64,000 nucleotides of DNA from Paenirhodobacter enshiensis (GTDB taxonomy: Bacteria; Pseudomonadota; Alphaproteobacteria; Rhodobacterales; Rhodobacteraceae): contig NZ_JFZB01000007.1 in the NCBI RefSeq assembly GCF_000740785.1, forward strand, positions 124,001 to 188,000, written 5' to 3'. How positions within the stretch are numbered: position 1 is the stretch's first letter; each line of letters begins with the position of its first letter. Under the pieces are notes generated by a model. It was not told the DNA's origin and ran no database searches. It was given only the letters and a program-made list of their open reading frames with translations. The position numbers and the translations under genes are program-made. Shown here piece by piece: positions 24,526 through 33,906 of this stretch.

Positions 24526-24806
24526 GCTATTGTTCGGTGCTCATGACGAGGCGCTCGACAGGCTTCGGCGGGTTTGGCTATCTGGGGGGCATCATGCACC
24601 ATACCGGGCAAGGCAGCTCAGCTGCGTTTCGACGTTGATTCGGCCTCATGCAGACCGTTTGGATAGACATGCACACTGATGAGCACTTGTGTGCCTGCAG
24701 TGTGCCCGCGGAAATGGCTATATTTGACCACTTTTGGCCAAAGTGGCTTCGTGAAGCCTGGCGTAAGGCATTGATTTCATGTGAGGTCTGTGTGCTCGAT
24801 CCAAGA
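24526..24806. other. Right end of island 1, no gene
   Basis: No credible coding region. A near-perfect palindrome CCACTTTTGGCCAAAGTGG lies at 24728-24746, and GTGTGCCTGCAGTGTGCCC resembles the GTGTGCC repeats beside the other att end. These may be recombinase- or regulator-binding sites. Confidence 0.45.
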
Positions 24807-24848
24807 ACTGTTAATCAATTGGTCGTAGGTTCGATCCCTACCGCCGGA
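24807..24848 (+). repeat. attR: 42-bp copy of the tRNA-Asn 3' half
   Basis: Exact match to 6282-6323. The 5' half of the tRNA is missing, so this is not a gene. It marks the junction between island 1 and the next accreted segment. Confidence 0.9.
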
Positions 24849-25530
24849 ACCAAATCAACCTCTTGAGTTGATTTGGAATTTTGGATCCAGATAGGTTTCT
24901 GGATCAATGAGAAAAACACCGAAAGAAAATAGTGTAACTGCGCTTGCAGTGTGCCTTTTCAGGTTTCGCCGAAAGCACTTGACTGTGCTCGTGTCGATGC
25001 CGTGGCTTCGTGGTTCTTGTCGCGGACCTTGAAGCAGCGGAATATCGTTGGAAGACAATGGCCTGAGGCTTGTGACATGATGTGCGTGCCGCTTCGAGGC
25101 GGCGTTGAACATGTCGCTGGCCGCTCAAGGCGGTGTCTTTCAAGGTCTCGGCAAGGCATTGCTTTCAAAGCGGAATGCCGCTGGCGGTATCGGGGAAGCA
25201 GTTGACCGATTTTGTGTGCCCTGAGTGTGCCCTCGCGGGACGCCGAAGCTGTAGACGAAAGTAGCCTTGGACACCCCTTTCGTCATGCCTCCAACGGGGC
25301 TGATCTCGCTCAATCCTGAAGGGTGTCGCTCTTCAGATATGGTGTCCTTTCTTGGTGATGCGGTCGCCGTCAGGCGCCGATCCGGCCAGGAGGCCGCCGC
25401 GCTTCAGTGCCTCGCAATGCTGGTGCAGGGCGGGAGCCGCCGGGGGAAACATGCGCCTCTTTCGGGTGGCGCGCGGTATCGTGTGCTCGGGGGGCGATGT
25501 CGCGTTGGGGCATGGAGTTATCTTTCGATG
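24849..25530 (+). repeat. Right copy of ~700-bp att-proximal duplication
   Basis: Homologous to 6324-7015 with scattered substitutions and small indels. It starts with the same GGAATTTTGGATCCAG block and ends in a broken copy of the small minus-strand gene. It shows that a second related element lies downstream of attR. Confidence 0.85.
25317..25513 (-). pseudogene. Broken copy of the 71-aa gene at 6780-6995
   Basis: The central part (RATRKRRMFPPAAPALHQHCE, then LLAGSAPDG and TKKGH) matches the left copy, but single-base indels near 25341 and 25480-25495 shift the frame at both ends. Not expected to make protein. Confidence 0.7.
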
Positions 25531-25981
25531 CTCATGACGCGTTGGTCGGCAGGCTGGGCTATCTGGGGTCACCCTGTCCACCAGCTCCAGCGCGCCCCGC
25601 GGGGATCAACGATGTGCCCTGCCTTGCCCCTGCCCGAGAAGATATGGTCGTTCCCGCCAAACTGCCCATGTCGCAGGGGAGAACGCCCCAAGGCGCTTGT
25701 CGCTTTCGCCTTTGGCACACGAGAGCCAACAATCCCCCGAATATCGCGGGCGGATTTCGTCGTCGTCCGTCAAACGGAAGCGGTCCCTTACCTCTGCTGC
25801 ACAGAGCGCAGCGGCACCCCGTTTCTCTTCCCATCGATGGCAAAGCCGGCGCGGTTCGGGCTTAACCCCTTAACTGATGTGGGCTCGGCTCGACGTCTCG
25901 CCCGAGGGACGAAGAACTTGCAGTCTGGCGCAGATATGCCCTTCGATCCCGTGACGCCCGCAGGCCGGAAGGGGCCACATT
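25531..25981. other. Gene-free gap before hsdR
   Basis: About 450 bases downstream of hsdR with no credible gene or clear terminator. Composition resembles degraded coding sequence, but I recognise no family. Confidence 0.4.
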
Positions 25982-28900
25982 TCACGCGGCCTGGTCCCGC
26001 AGCGCTTCATAGAGGCGGCCCGGCCCCATCAGAACCTCTTTCAGCCCGGCCTGAACCGCTGCGGAATCAAGCGCTTGCCGGCTCATCGCGCCATGTGCAT
26101 CGAGCACGGCAATGATCGCGTCCATCAGCGCCGTGCTCAGGGCAGGGGAATTGGCGAATTGCTCCTTGAGATTGCTCGTCGCCTGCTGCGCCAGCGTCTT
26201 GTTCTCGAGAAGCTTGCCCCTGATCGCCATCGCATAGGCAAGCTGATCGTTGTCCGTCATATCGCCGGTGAACAGATCGTTGAGCCGCGCGATGATCTCG
26301 GACAGGAGCGCCTTCTCCTTGTCCTGCACGCTCGCCGAGCCGGTGTCGGTCATCGGTTTCAGCTTGTCTGCCGGCCCGGCGAGCGAAAGCGCGGTCTGGC
26401 CCTTGTTCGACAGCTTGTGATGGGTCAGCTCGATCTTGCTCAGATCGACGCCCTCATGCTCGCGGCCGAAATCCAGAAGCGGGATAAGAATGCGGAAGAA
26501 GATGCTGCGCGCCTCGATCGCCGTCGCGCCATAGTCGAAGATCTGCGACAGGAAGGAATAAAGCCGCACGAACGCGCCCATGTTCGAACGAAACACGATC
26601 AGCGCATCCTGCACCTGTTTCGCTGCGGTGGCGGCTGTGTCGTCGTGGCGCGCCTTCGCCTCGGCCTCGGCGTGTCTCGCGGCAGTGAACTGCTTCAGAA
26701 GCCGGTCCGCTACCGGCTCGATCGCGGCGCGAAGCGCGCCATGCGTCTCCTTCGGCGAAAGCGCGACGCGCACCACACGGTCGACCTCGACATCGTCATA
26801 ATAGCCCAGCCCGTCGAGCTGCGCCCGCAGGTCGAGCACCTGATCCGGGTCGGTCACAGCCTCGAGTTCCGCCGTCTCGTAATAGGTGCGAAAGGCCGCG
26901 AGGATATCCTCGGCGCTGTTCGTGAAATCGAGGATATAGGTCGTGTCCTTCTTGACCCCGTCCTTCTCATAGGCGCGATTGAGCCGCGACAGCGTCTGCA
27001 CCGCCTGGATGCCGGCAAGCCTCCGGTCGACATACATGCCGCACAGCAGCGGCTGATCGAAGCCGGTCTGGAACTTGTTCGCGACGATCAGGATGTGAAA
27101 CGCCGGGCCCTTGAAGGTCTCGCGGATGTCGCCGCGCAGTCCGGGGTTCAGATCCTTGCCGGTTTCCGAGAACGGCTCCGGCCCGCTGTCGGGATCGCTC
27201 ACCTCGCCCGAAAAGGCCACCAGCGTGCCGATGCCATAGCCCTTCTCGGCGATGTATCTGCGCATCGCGAATTGCCAGCGCACCGCCTCCTTGCGGCTCG
27301 CCACCACGACCATCGCCTTGGCCCGCCCATCGAGCAGCGGCATCACCGTCGAGCGGAAATGCTCCACCACGATCGCCACTTTCTGGGCGATGTTGTAGGG
27401 GTGAAGCTGCACCCATTGCATCAGCGCTTTCACCGCCGTGCTGCGCTCGACCTCCTTGTCGTCGAGCTCGCGCCCGTTCTCGGCCAGCTTGAAGGCCAGT
27501 GCATAGGGCGTGTAATTTTGCAGCACGTCGAGGATGAAACCCTCCTCGATCGCCTGACGCATGGAATAGACGTGGAACGGCGCGGGCAGATTGTCGGGGC
27601 CGGCGGGCGCGGACGGATCGGGGCGCCGGCCGAACAGTTCCAGCGTCTTGCCCTTGGGCGTCGCGGTGAAGGCGACGAAGGTGATGCCCCGGGGCGCGGC
27701 CCTGGCCGACATGGTCGCGTTCATGACGTCTTCGCTGGAGACCTCGCCGCCATCCGCCAGATCGGCCTGTTCCTCGGCCGAGAGCACCTGCTTCAACGCC
27801 GATGCCGCGCCGCCGGTCTGGCTCGAATGCGCCTCGTCGGCGATCACCGCAAAGCTCTTGCCCGCGGTCGAGGCCAGATCCTGCGCCGCCGCCATCAGCG
27901 CCGGGAAGGTCTGGATCGTGCACACCACGATCTTCTTCTCGCCGTTCAGCGCCTCGGTCAGCTGCTTGCGCTTGGCGCCGTGCTCGCGGGTGATCGTCTC
28001 CACCACGCCGGTGGTGCGCTCGAAGGCGAAGACCGCTTCCTGCAACTGGCTGTCGATCACCGTGCGGTCGGACACCACGATCACGGTCGAGAACACCTTG
28101 CGGTCCGCCCCGTCATGCAGATCGGCCAGCTGATGCGCCGTCCAGGCGATGGAGTTGGTCTTGCCCGATCCCGCCGAATGCTGGATCAGGTAGCGCCCGC
28201 CAGCCCCCTCGGCCAGCACCTGCGCCCGGATCCTGCGCGTCGCGTCAAGCTGATGGAACCGCGGGAAGATCATCCCCGAAAGCTGCTTCTTGCTGTCCTT
28301 CACCCCCACCATGTAGCGGCCGAGGATCTCGAGCCAGCTGTCGCGCGCCCAGATCTCGCGCCACAGATAGGCGGTGCGGTGGCCCTCGGGGTTGACCGGA
28401 TTGCCCGCCGCGCCGTGATCGCCCTTGTCGAAGGGCAGGAAACGCGTCGCCGGCCCGGCAAGGCGCGTCGTCATCCGCACCAGGCTGTCGGAGACCGCGA
28501 AATGCACCAGCGCGCCGCCCGGGAAGCTCAGCAGCGGTTCGGGCGCATGGCCCTTTTCGCGCGGCCTGCGGTCGAAGCGATACTGGTCCACCGCATCCTC
28601 GACGCTCTGGGTGAAATCGGTCTTCAGCTCGGCCGTGGCGACGGGAATGCCGTTGAGGAACAGCACAAGGTCGATGGCGTTCTGATTGGCGAGAGAATAG
28701 CGCAGCTGGCGCACGACGCGCAGCCGGTTGGCGTCATAGCGCGCGGTGATCTCGGGGTTCATGCCGCTCGCCGGGCGGAACTGCGCGAGCATCAGCGGCG
28801 CGCGCAGCCCGACGATCTCGACGCCGTGGCGCAGAACCTCCAGCGTGCCGCGCGCATCGAGGCTCTTGCGGATGCGGGCCAGAACCGCGGGCAGACCGTG

Positions 28901-29095
28901 GCGGGCCAGCGCATCGGCCCAGGGCTCGGGCTGGGTCGCCTCGGCCCAGGCGGCGAGGTCCTCGGGAAACAGCGCGAGGGCGCGGTCATAGCGCTGTGCA
29001 TCTCCGCCCCGATCCGGCGGGGTGTAAAGCCAGCCCGAGGCGTGAAGATCGGCGCAGATATCGTCCTCGAAACCGATTTCGCGATGTGTCGCCAT
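25982..29095 (-). CDS. hsdR: Type I restriction enzyme R subunit (HsdR)
   Basis: A 1037-residue motor and nuclease subunit. Near the N-terminus an E...D...ExK nuclease core reads AIDLVLFLNGIPVATAELKT (about residues 135-155). Helicase motifs follow: Walker A IQHSAGSGKTNSIAW (about 308), DEAH in VIADEAHSSQTG (about 415), and VAFTATPKGKT. The C-terminal helical region would bind the methylase core. It translocates DNA and cuts unmodified DNA at a distance. The start ATG abuts the hsdS stop (TGA-ATG), so the gene is co-translated as the last of the M-S-R operon. All key motifs are present and the length is normal. Confidence 0.95.
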   Translation of the reverse strand: MATHREIGFEDDICADLHASGWLYTPPDRGGDAQRYDRALALFPEDLAAWAEATQPEPWADALARHGLPAVLARIRKSLDARGTLEVLRHGVEIVGLRAPLMLAQFRPASGMNPEITARYDANRLRVVRQLRYSLANQNAIDLVLFLNGIPVATAELKTDFTQSVEDAVDQYRFDRRPREKGHAPEPLLSFPGGALVHFAVSDSLVRMTTRLAGPATRFLPFDKGDHGAAGNPVNPEGHRTAYLWREIWARDSWLEILGRYMVGVKDSKKQLSGMIFPRFHQLDATRRIRAQVLAEGAGGRYLIQHSAGSGKTNSIAWTAHQLADLHDGADRKVFSTVIVVSDRTVIDSQLQEAVFAFERTTGVVETITREHGAKRKQLTEALNGEKKIVVCTIQTFPALMAAAQDLASTAGKSFAVIADEAHSSQTGGAASALKQVLSAEEQADLADGGEVSSEDVMNATMSARAAPRGITFVAFTATPKGKTLELFGRRPDPSAPAGPDNLPAPFHVYSMRQAIEEGFILDVLQNYTPYALAFKLAENGRELDDKEVERSTAVKALMQWVQLHPYNIAQKVAIVVEHFRSTVMPLLDGRAKAMVVVASRKEAVRWQFAMRRYIAEKGYGIGTLVAFSGEVSDPDSGPEPFSETGKDLNPGLRGDIRETFKGPAFHILIVANKFQTGFDQPLLCGMYVDRRLAGIQAVQTLSRLNRAYEKDGVKKDTTYILDFTNSAEDILAAFRTYYETAELEAVTDPDQVLDLRAQLDGLGYYDDVEVDRVVRVALSPKETHGALRAAIEPVADRLLKQFTAARHAEAEAKARHDDTAATAAKQVQDALIVFRSNMGAFVRLYSFLSQIFDYGATAIEARSIFFRILIPLLDFGREHEGVDLSKIELTHHKLSNKGQTALSLAGPADKLKPMTDTGSASVQDKEKALLSEIIARLNDLFTGDMTDNDQLAYAMAIRGKLLENKTLAQQATSNLKEQFANSPALSTALMDAIIAVLDAHGAMSRQALDSAAVQAGLKEVLMGPGRLYEALRDQAA

Positions 29096-30442
29096 TCAGG
29101 TCCGCTCCTGCGCTTGGGCCGGGGCCGCGCCCCTGACGTCGATCTTGCCGGTGACCGCGGCCGAGATCAACGCGGCACGTCGTTCGAGCAGGAGAGAGAT
29201 GGCGGAATTCGCCTCGGCGGTGAGGGCGTCGAGGTTGGGGAGAGCTACCTTCAAGGATTGGATGATCGCGACCTGTTCTGGTGCGGGAGGCAATGCCAGT
29301 TGGAAGCCGCGAAAATCATCCTGAGAAAGGTTCTGCATGCTGGCACTGGTTCCGGCGCAAGCCGACTTGACTTGATTTCTGTAAAAGGGCGTTTGCGTCC
29401 AAAAGTGAACGAATGCAGGTTCAGCATCGACAAAACTCACTTGCCAGAGACGATCTGGAAGAAAAATGTCATGAGGGGCTTCCTCCACAAAACCCGCCGC
29501 GCCGACGAGATCGGGGGTGTTCATACGGCTGACGATCATGGTCCCCTCTTTCAATGGGCATGAGACGCGGCCGATATCTTCGGGGATGACAGTCTTGTTT
29601 TCCATTGGATCGAAGGTGCCTGAATAGACACAGCTGGTCTTGAGAACTCCGAGTTCACCTTCACCGGCAGGTGTATCGGAGGCGTTCACGCTGGTCCCGG
29701 ATTCAATGCCGTTGATGATCCGTTTGAGCCGCACCACGTCCCAACCCTCGGGAATATCGCCCAGCCAGTCGATGCCGGAGGGGCGCAGGCGGGCGGCGGG
29801 GTTCAGGCCGCGGGTGACGGCGTGGCTGATGGTGGCCTGACGCTTCTCGGCCAGAAGCGCGATGAGCTGGCGGCTCTCCTCGACCAGCGCGTCGATCTTG
29901 CCGACCTCCCGATCCAGAAACGCCGCAATCGCCCGCTGCTCGGGCAGTGGGGGGAGGGGGATACGGATGCCCTTGAATTCGTCCCAATAGAGCCTAAGCC
30001 GGAAGTCCGTCACTCCCTTGGAGTAACGGCGCATTTCTTCGACTGCGTTAGGCGTTCGTAACATTGCCTCGATGTAAGACGTCAGGAATGATCTGTTTCT
30101 CGGACGGGCCACAACGTAGGCGGGGCTTACCATGCCGGCAACGGTTACTGCTCCGAAGCCTCCCTGCCATGCCCGCATCATATTGTAGACCAGGTCACCG
30201 GGTTCTACGGATTTGTATTTCGAGCGATCTTCGCTGCGGGTAATCTTGCGGTCCATTTCGTCGGGGCTGACTTCCTCATCCGAAACGCCGGAGTGAATTG
30301 AAACGCTCAGGATGGGACGATCATCGCTTCCCGGCTGGTTCTCTTCGCTAAAAAGATCACCGATCCGCACCACCTCCCACCCCTCGGGCACCTCCCCAAG
30401 CCAGTCCACGCCGCTCGCCTTGTAGGCCGGATAGGGTCTCAT
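29096..30442 (-). CDS. hsdS: Type I restriction-modification specificity subunit (HsdS)
   Basis: A 448-residue protein with two target-recognition domains, each introduced by similar phrases ([18 protein letters not shown] and [17 protein letters not shown]). They are separated and closed by coiled-coil conserved regions ([40 protein letters not shown]). Each TRD reads one half of a bipartite DNA site. The ATG overlaps the hsdM stop (ATGA). TRD2 includes plain Cys/Ser-rich sequence without visible damage, so specificity is probably intact; the site cannot be read from sequence. Confidence 0.93.
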   Translation of the reverse strand: MRPYPAYKASGVDWLGEVPEGWEVVRIGDLFSEENQPGSDDRPILSVSIHSGVSDEEVSPDEMDRKITRSEDRSKYKSVEPGDLVYNMMRAWQGGFGAVTVAGMVSPAYVVARPRNRSFLTSYIEAMLRTPNAVEEMRRYSKGVTDFRLRLYWDEFKGIRIPLPPLPEQRAIAAFLDREVGKIDALVEESRQLIALLAEKRQATISHAVTRGLNPAARLRPSGIDWLGDIPEGWDVVRLKRIINGIESGTSVNASDTPAGEGELGVLKTSCVYSGTFDPMENKTVIPEDIGRVSCPLKEGTMIVSRMNTPDLVGAAGFVEEAPHDIFLPDRLWQVSFVDAEPAFVHFWTQTPFYRNQVKSACAGTSASMQNLSQDDFRGFQLALPPAPEQVAIIQSLKVALPNLDALTAEANSAISLLLERRAALISAAVTGKIDVRGAAPAQAQERT

Positions 30443-32274
30443 GCGCTCAGCCCCTTCAGCATCGCCTCGATCCGCGCGGTGACGCGGGCAAGCTCGGCGT
30501 CGATCTCGGAAAGCGGCCGGGGCGGCTCGAAGACGTAGAACTGCCGGTTGAACGGGATCTCGTAGCCCACCTTGGTCTTCGTCTCGTCGATCCAGGCGTC
30601 GGGGGCATGGGGCAGCACCTCGCGCGCGAAATAGGCGCCGATGTCCTCGCCCAGGGGCACGGTCTCGGTGTCGCGCAGGGCCGGGTCGGGCTGCGGCTGG
30701 CCCTTCGCCTTGCCGCGCTGGCCAAGCACGATCTGGCCATCCGCGTCGCGCAACGGCCGCTCGACGGTGATCGCGCGATAGCCGAAGGCGCGGTTGGGCA
30801 GAATGCGCGAGAGCGGCGCGAGGCGGACCTTGCCGCCCGCGGGCGGCTCGGGTTCGGGGGCGTCGCCGATCAGGATGCGGGTCCCGAGCGTGGCACCGGC
30901 CGCGTCGATCAGCGTGGCCAGCCGCGCCTCGCGCCCCTCGCCGAACAGGCGGGTGAGGGTGGCGATGTCCTCCTCGCCCAGCTCCTTGCGCTTCGAGCCG
31001 AGCGACTTGCGCATCTTGCGCCAGAAGGACGAGCCGTCGATCAGCTGCACATGGCCCTTGCGTGCGGCGGGTTTGCGGTTCGACACGATCCAGACATAGG
31101 TGGCGATGCCGGTGTTGTAGAACATGTCGGTGGGCAGGGCGACGATGGCCTCGACCAGATCGGATTCGAGCAGGTGACGGCGGATCTCGCTCTCGCCCGA
31201 GCCCGCGCCGCCGGTGAAGAGGGGCGAGCCGTTCAGCACGATGCCGAAGCGCGAGCCGCCCTGCGCGGCCGGGCGCATCTTCGACAGCAGGTGCAGCAGG
31301 AACAGGAGCGAGCCATCCGACACCCGCGGCAGCCCGGGGCCGAAGCGGCCGGCGAAGCCCTTCTGCTCATGCTCGGCGCGGACGGATTTCTCGACCTTCT
31401 TCCATTCGACGCCGAAGGGCGGGTTCGACAGCATGTAATCGAATTTCTGATCGGCGTGGCCGTCGTCGGAGAGGGTGTTGCCGAACACGACATTGCCGAC
31501 GTCCTGACCCTTGATCAGCATGTCGGCCTTGCAGATGGCGTAGGATTCGGGGTTCAGCTCCTGTCCGAACAGCGAGACGGCGGCCGAGGGGTTCATCCGG
31601 CTGAGATATTCCTCGGCGACCGAGAGCATACCGCCGGTGCCCGCTGTCGGGTCGTAGATCGTGCGCACGACGCCCGGCTTGCTGAGCGCGTCGCCATCCT
31701 CGGCGAAGATCAGGTTGACCATCAGGCGGATGACCTCGCGCGGGGTGAAGTGTTCGCCCGCCGTCTCGTTCGAGAGTTCGGAGAAGCGGCGGATCAGCTC
31801 TTCGAAGACCAGGCCCATCTGGTAGTTGCTGACCTGATCGGGGTGGAGGTCGACCTGGGCGAATTTCTCGGCCACCTGATAGAGCAGGCCGGCCCTGGCG
31901 AGGCGGTCGATCTGGGCGTCGAACTCGAAATGCTCGAAGATGTCCTGCACCTCGGTCGAGAAGCCGAGGATATAGGCGCGCAGGTTGGCGGCCACGTTGT
32001 CCTGATCGCCGAGGAGTTGCTTCAGATCGAGGGTCGAGGCGTTGTAGAAGCCGTGCCCGGCGGCGCGGCGCAGGAAGGCGTCGGGCGGCAGACCCTGCGC
32101 GGTCCGCAATGCCTTCTCATTCAGAACGGCTTGCTTGCTCGGCGCGAGAACGCAGTCGATGCGGCGCAGCACGGTGAAGGGAAGGATGACCTTGCCGTAA
32201 TCGGATTGCTTGTAATCGCCGCGCAGAAGATCGGCGACCGACCAGAGGAAGGCGGACAAGGCTTGCTGGTTCAA
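30439..32274 (-). CDS. hsdM: Type I restriction-modification methylase subunit (HsdM)
   Basis: A 611-residue adenine-N6 methyltransferase subunit. The HsdM N-terminal domain ([20 protein letters not shown]) is followed by SAM motif [12 protein letters not shown] (about residue 203) and catalytic motif IV NPPFG (about 285). The start is TTG at 32274, the codon that begins the conserved N-terminus; no ATG fits. It heads the M-S-R operon. The TTG start may keep methylase expression moderate. Together with HsdS it marks host DNA; with HsdR it restricts. Confidence 0.94.
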   Translation of the reverse strand: MNQQALSAFLWSVADLLRGDYKQSDYGKVILPFTVLRRIDCVLAPSKQAVLNEKALRTAQGLPPDAFLRRAAGHGFYNASTLDLKQLLGDQDNVAANLRAYILGFSTEVQDIFEHFEFDAQIDRLARAGLLYQVAEKFAQVDLHPDQVSNYQMGLVFEELIRRFSELSNETAGEHFTPREVIRLMVNLIFAEDGDALSKPGVVRTIYDPTAGTGGMLSVAEEYLSRMNPSAAVSLFGQELNPESYAICKADMLIKGQDVGNVVFGNTLSDDGHADQKFDYMLSNPPFGVEWKKVEKSVRAEHEQKGFAGRFGPGLPRVSDGSLLFLLHLLSKMRPAAQGGSRFGIVLNGSPLFTGGAGSGESEIRRHLLESDLVEAIVALPTDMFYNTGIATYVWIVSNRKPAARKGHVQLIDGSSFWRKMRKSLGSKRKELGEEDIATLTRLFGEGREARLATLIDAAGATLGTRILIGDAPEPEPPAGGKVRLAPLSRILPNRAFGYRAITVERPLRDADGQIVLGQRGKAKGQPQPDPALRDTETVPLGEDIGAYFAREVLPHAPDAWIDETKTKVGYEIPFNRQFYVFEPPRPLSEIDAELARVTARIEAMLKGLSA

Positions 32275-32657
32275 GGTGATACTCCCGGTGACTTGCGCGC
32301 ACTAGACAACCCGGAGCGGGGGGACGCAACCTGGGTTGAGACAGAAAGTTGACGGCAATATCCGACCGGGCGAGCGACATTGCGTTGCGCCGCGGCCGTC
32401 CCCGGGTTCGCGCGGCCGAAAAGTTCCGGTCTCGGGGGAATTCGAAATGGAAAACAGCGGCTTGTTGACGCCTTGGGGCGTCGGAATCTGTCATCGCCGA
32501 CGAATGAACGTTGGCTGAGCTTCGATCTCTTCATGTCCGGTCCTATCATGGGGACGGGCCCTCGCATCGGATGGGCGAGTTATCGGGGGGCACAATACTG
32601 CCGCTCGGGCACGATGCGATAAACTGGCATGGGAGGGATCCCATGTCGGACCGCGGA
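32275..32657. other. Intergenic region between hsdM and the GH3 gene
   Basis: About 380 bases between the hsdM start and the end of the GH3 gene, with no supportable gene. It must hold the hsdM promoter (read leftward) and the end of the DUF218-fusion-GH3 transcript. I see no third copy of the tRNA-Asn repeat here, so the right end of the second element is not defined. Confidence 0.5.
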
Positions 32658-33857
32658 TCAGGTTCTGTCCTGCCAGGCCTGCCGGCGAAGCGCACGCACA
32701 CGTGCGGCCGCCGCGGTGATCTGCGCTTCGGTCAGTTCCCCGCGGGCGATGGCTTTGCGAACCCAGCGAACCGCGCGTTCCGGCAGCAAGGGATCGTAAC
32801 CGAACAGGTTCTTGATCATGATCAGGTCATTTCCCGCAGCGAGCGCCTGAACCACGGCCTCCCTCCGGCTCATAAGATGCCGGATGGCGTCCATATCGAC
32901 ATCATCCGTCATCACAACCCCCCGGTATCCCAGCTTCTGCCGCAGAAGATCCGTCACGACAGGGGCCGACACAGTTGCCGGCCGTCCGTCAGGAGCCAGG
33001 CGGTCAAGACATAGATGGCCTGTCATCACCATGGCGGGGACGTGGGGCGAGGCGAACAGCCGCGAGAAAGGCTCCAGCTCTGCCTCGGTCCAATGCGCCG
33101 AAATATCGACGATCCCGTTATGGCTGTCACGCGTAGAGCGGCCATGGCCGGGAAAATGCTTGGCGGCGCACAGAATGCCGGCGCTGGCAAAGCCGCTGGC
33201 AAAGGCTTCGCCATATGCGGCAATGCGTTCGGGATCGGTGCCATAGGAGCGCTTCGGCCTGCCGATCACTGGATTTTCCGGATCGTCGACATCCAGCACG
33301 GGACCGAGATTGATGTTGAAACCGAGTGCCGCGAGCTCGCGCCCCGCTTCGGCGTAAAGCTGGCGGGCCTGCGCGGGCGACAGCGTTTGCGCGACCGTCC
33401 GGGCGGCGGGCAGCCGCCTGACGCCGTGTGCCGCGGTCAGTCGCTGAACCACGCCGCCTTCATGATCAATGGCGATCAGCGGCTGATTGCCACCGGCGCG
33501 GAACAGGCGCATCAGATCGGCTAACGCGTCGATCGTGCCAATATTCTGATTGACAAAGAACACCCCTCCAACCTGACCGCGCCGGACCTGCCGGGCCAGG
33601 AGCCGCGCCGACGGGGACCGGGCGTTCGCACCGTAGAACCCCACGACGAGCAGTTCGGAAACCGCAGCGGCAAGCGCATCGCGCGGTCGGAACAGGCCGA
33701 ACCATGCGGCGGGGTAGTCGAGCATACCGCGTCCGAAGCCCAGAACCGCGCGAACGGCGCGCCAGAACCGTCGCCAGCTGGTGCGAGGGTCGCCGATCGC
33801 GCGGTTCGTCGTCTTGTGCAGGTGCTTCAGGGCAGCGGCGATGCGGCGGGCAGCCAT
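32658..33857 (-). CDS. Glycoside hydrolase family 3, NagZ-like beta-N-acetylhexosaminidase
   Basis: A 399-residue enzyme predicted to cleave beta-1,4-linked N-acetylglucosamine from muropeptides. The NagZ signature KHFPGHGRSTRDSHNGIV carries the Asp/His acid-base loop, and the nucleophile is the Asp in VVMTDDVDM. The N-terminal ~70 residues are longer than in typical NagZ (~340) and not recognised. No signal peptide is visible, which fits a cytoplasmic recycling enzyme. Start ATG 33857 is uncertain (33929 is possible). It follows the Mur-ligase/NRPS fusion on the same strand, 49 bp after its stop, so it is probably co-transcribed. Confidence 0.85.
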   Translation of the reverse strand: MAARRIAAALKHLHKTTNRAIGDPRTSWRRFWRAVRAVLGFGRGMLDYPAAWFGLFRPRDALAAAVSELLVVGFYGANARSPSARLLARQVRRGQVGGVFFVNQNIGTIDALADLMRLFRAGGNQPLIAIDHEGGVVQRLTAAHGVRRLPAARTVAQTLSPAQARQLYAEAGRELAALGFNINLGPVLDVDDPENPVIGRPKRSYGTDPERIAAYGEAFASGFASAGILCAAKHFPGHGRSTRDSHNGIVDISAHWTEAELEPFSRLFASPHVPAMVMTGHLCLDRLAPDGRPATVSAPVVTDLLRQKLGYRGVVMTDDVDMDAIRHLMSRREAVVQALAAGNDLIMIKNLFGYDPLLPERAVRWVRKAIARGELTEAQITAAAARVRALRRQAWQDRT

Positions 33858-33906
33858 GATCAGACCGGATGAACGCAAACGTGCGCTTGTGTAAGGTGAG
33901 ATGGCT

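Larger units (their letters stand above)
6282..24848. mobile_element. Genomic island 1 integrated in tRNA-Asn (integrase lost)
   Basis: It is bounded by exact 42-bp direct repeats of the tRNA-Asn 3' half (6282-6323 and 24807-24848), the signature of tyrosine-recombinase integration. Cargo includes small winged-helix-like genes, two nested IS3 elements, a PLD-like protein, a membrane/TPR protein and the Z1/MORC/Dcm/Vsr locus. No integrase or excisionase is recognisable, so excision would need help in trans. The segments just inside the left repeat (6324-7015) and just outside the right repeat (24849-25530) are homologous, pointing to tandem accretion of two related elements. Confidence 0.85.

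Noticed and set aside
24807-24881. Second tRNA-Asn gene
   Set aside because: Only the 3' half of the tRNA is present. The D-arm and 5' acceptor strand are missing, so it is an att remnant.
26075-29563. A 1162-codon plus-strand open frame opposite hsdR
   Set aside because: Its composition is an antisense mirror of hsdR and hsdS, with no recognisable motif or ribosome site; HsdR motifs on the other strand are complete.
32275-32657. Third copy of the tRNA-Asn attachment core near the hsdM promoter
   Set aside because: The sequence was read for the 42-bp core and its GGTTCGATCCC part; no match was seen.
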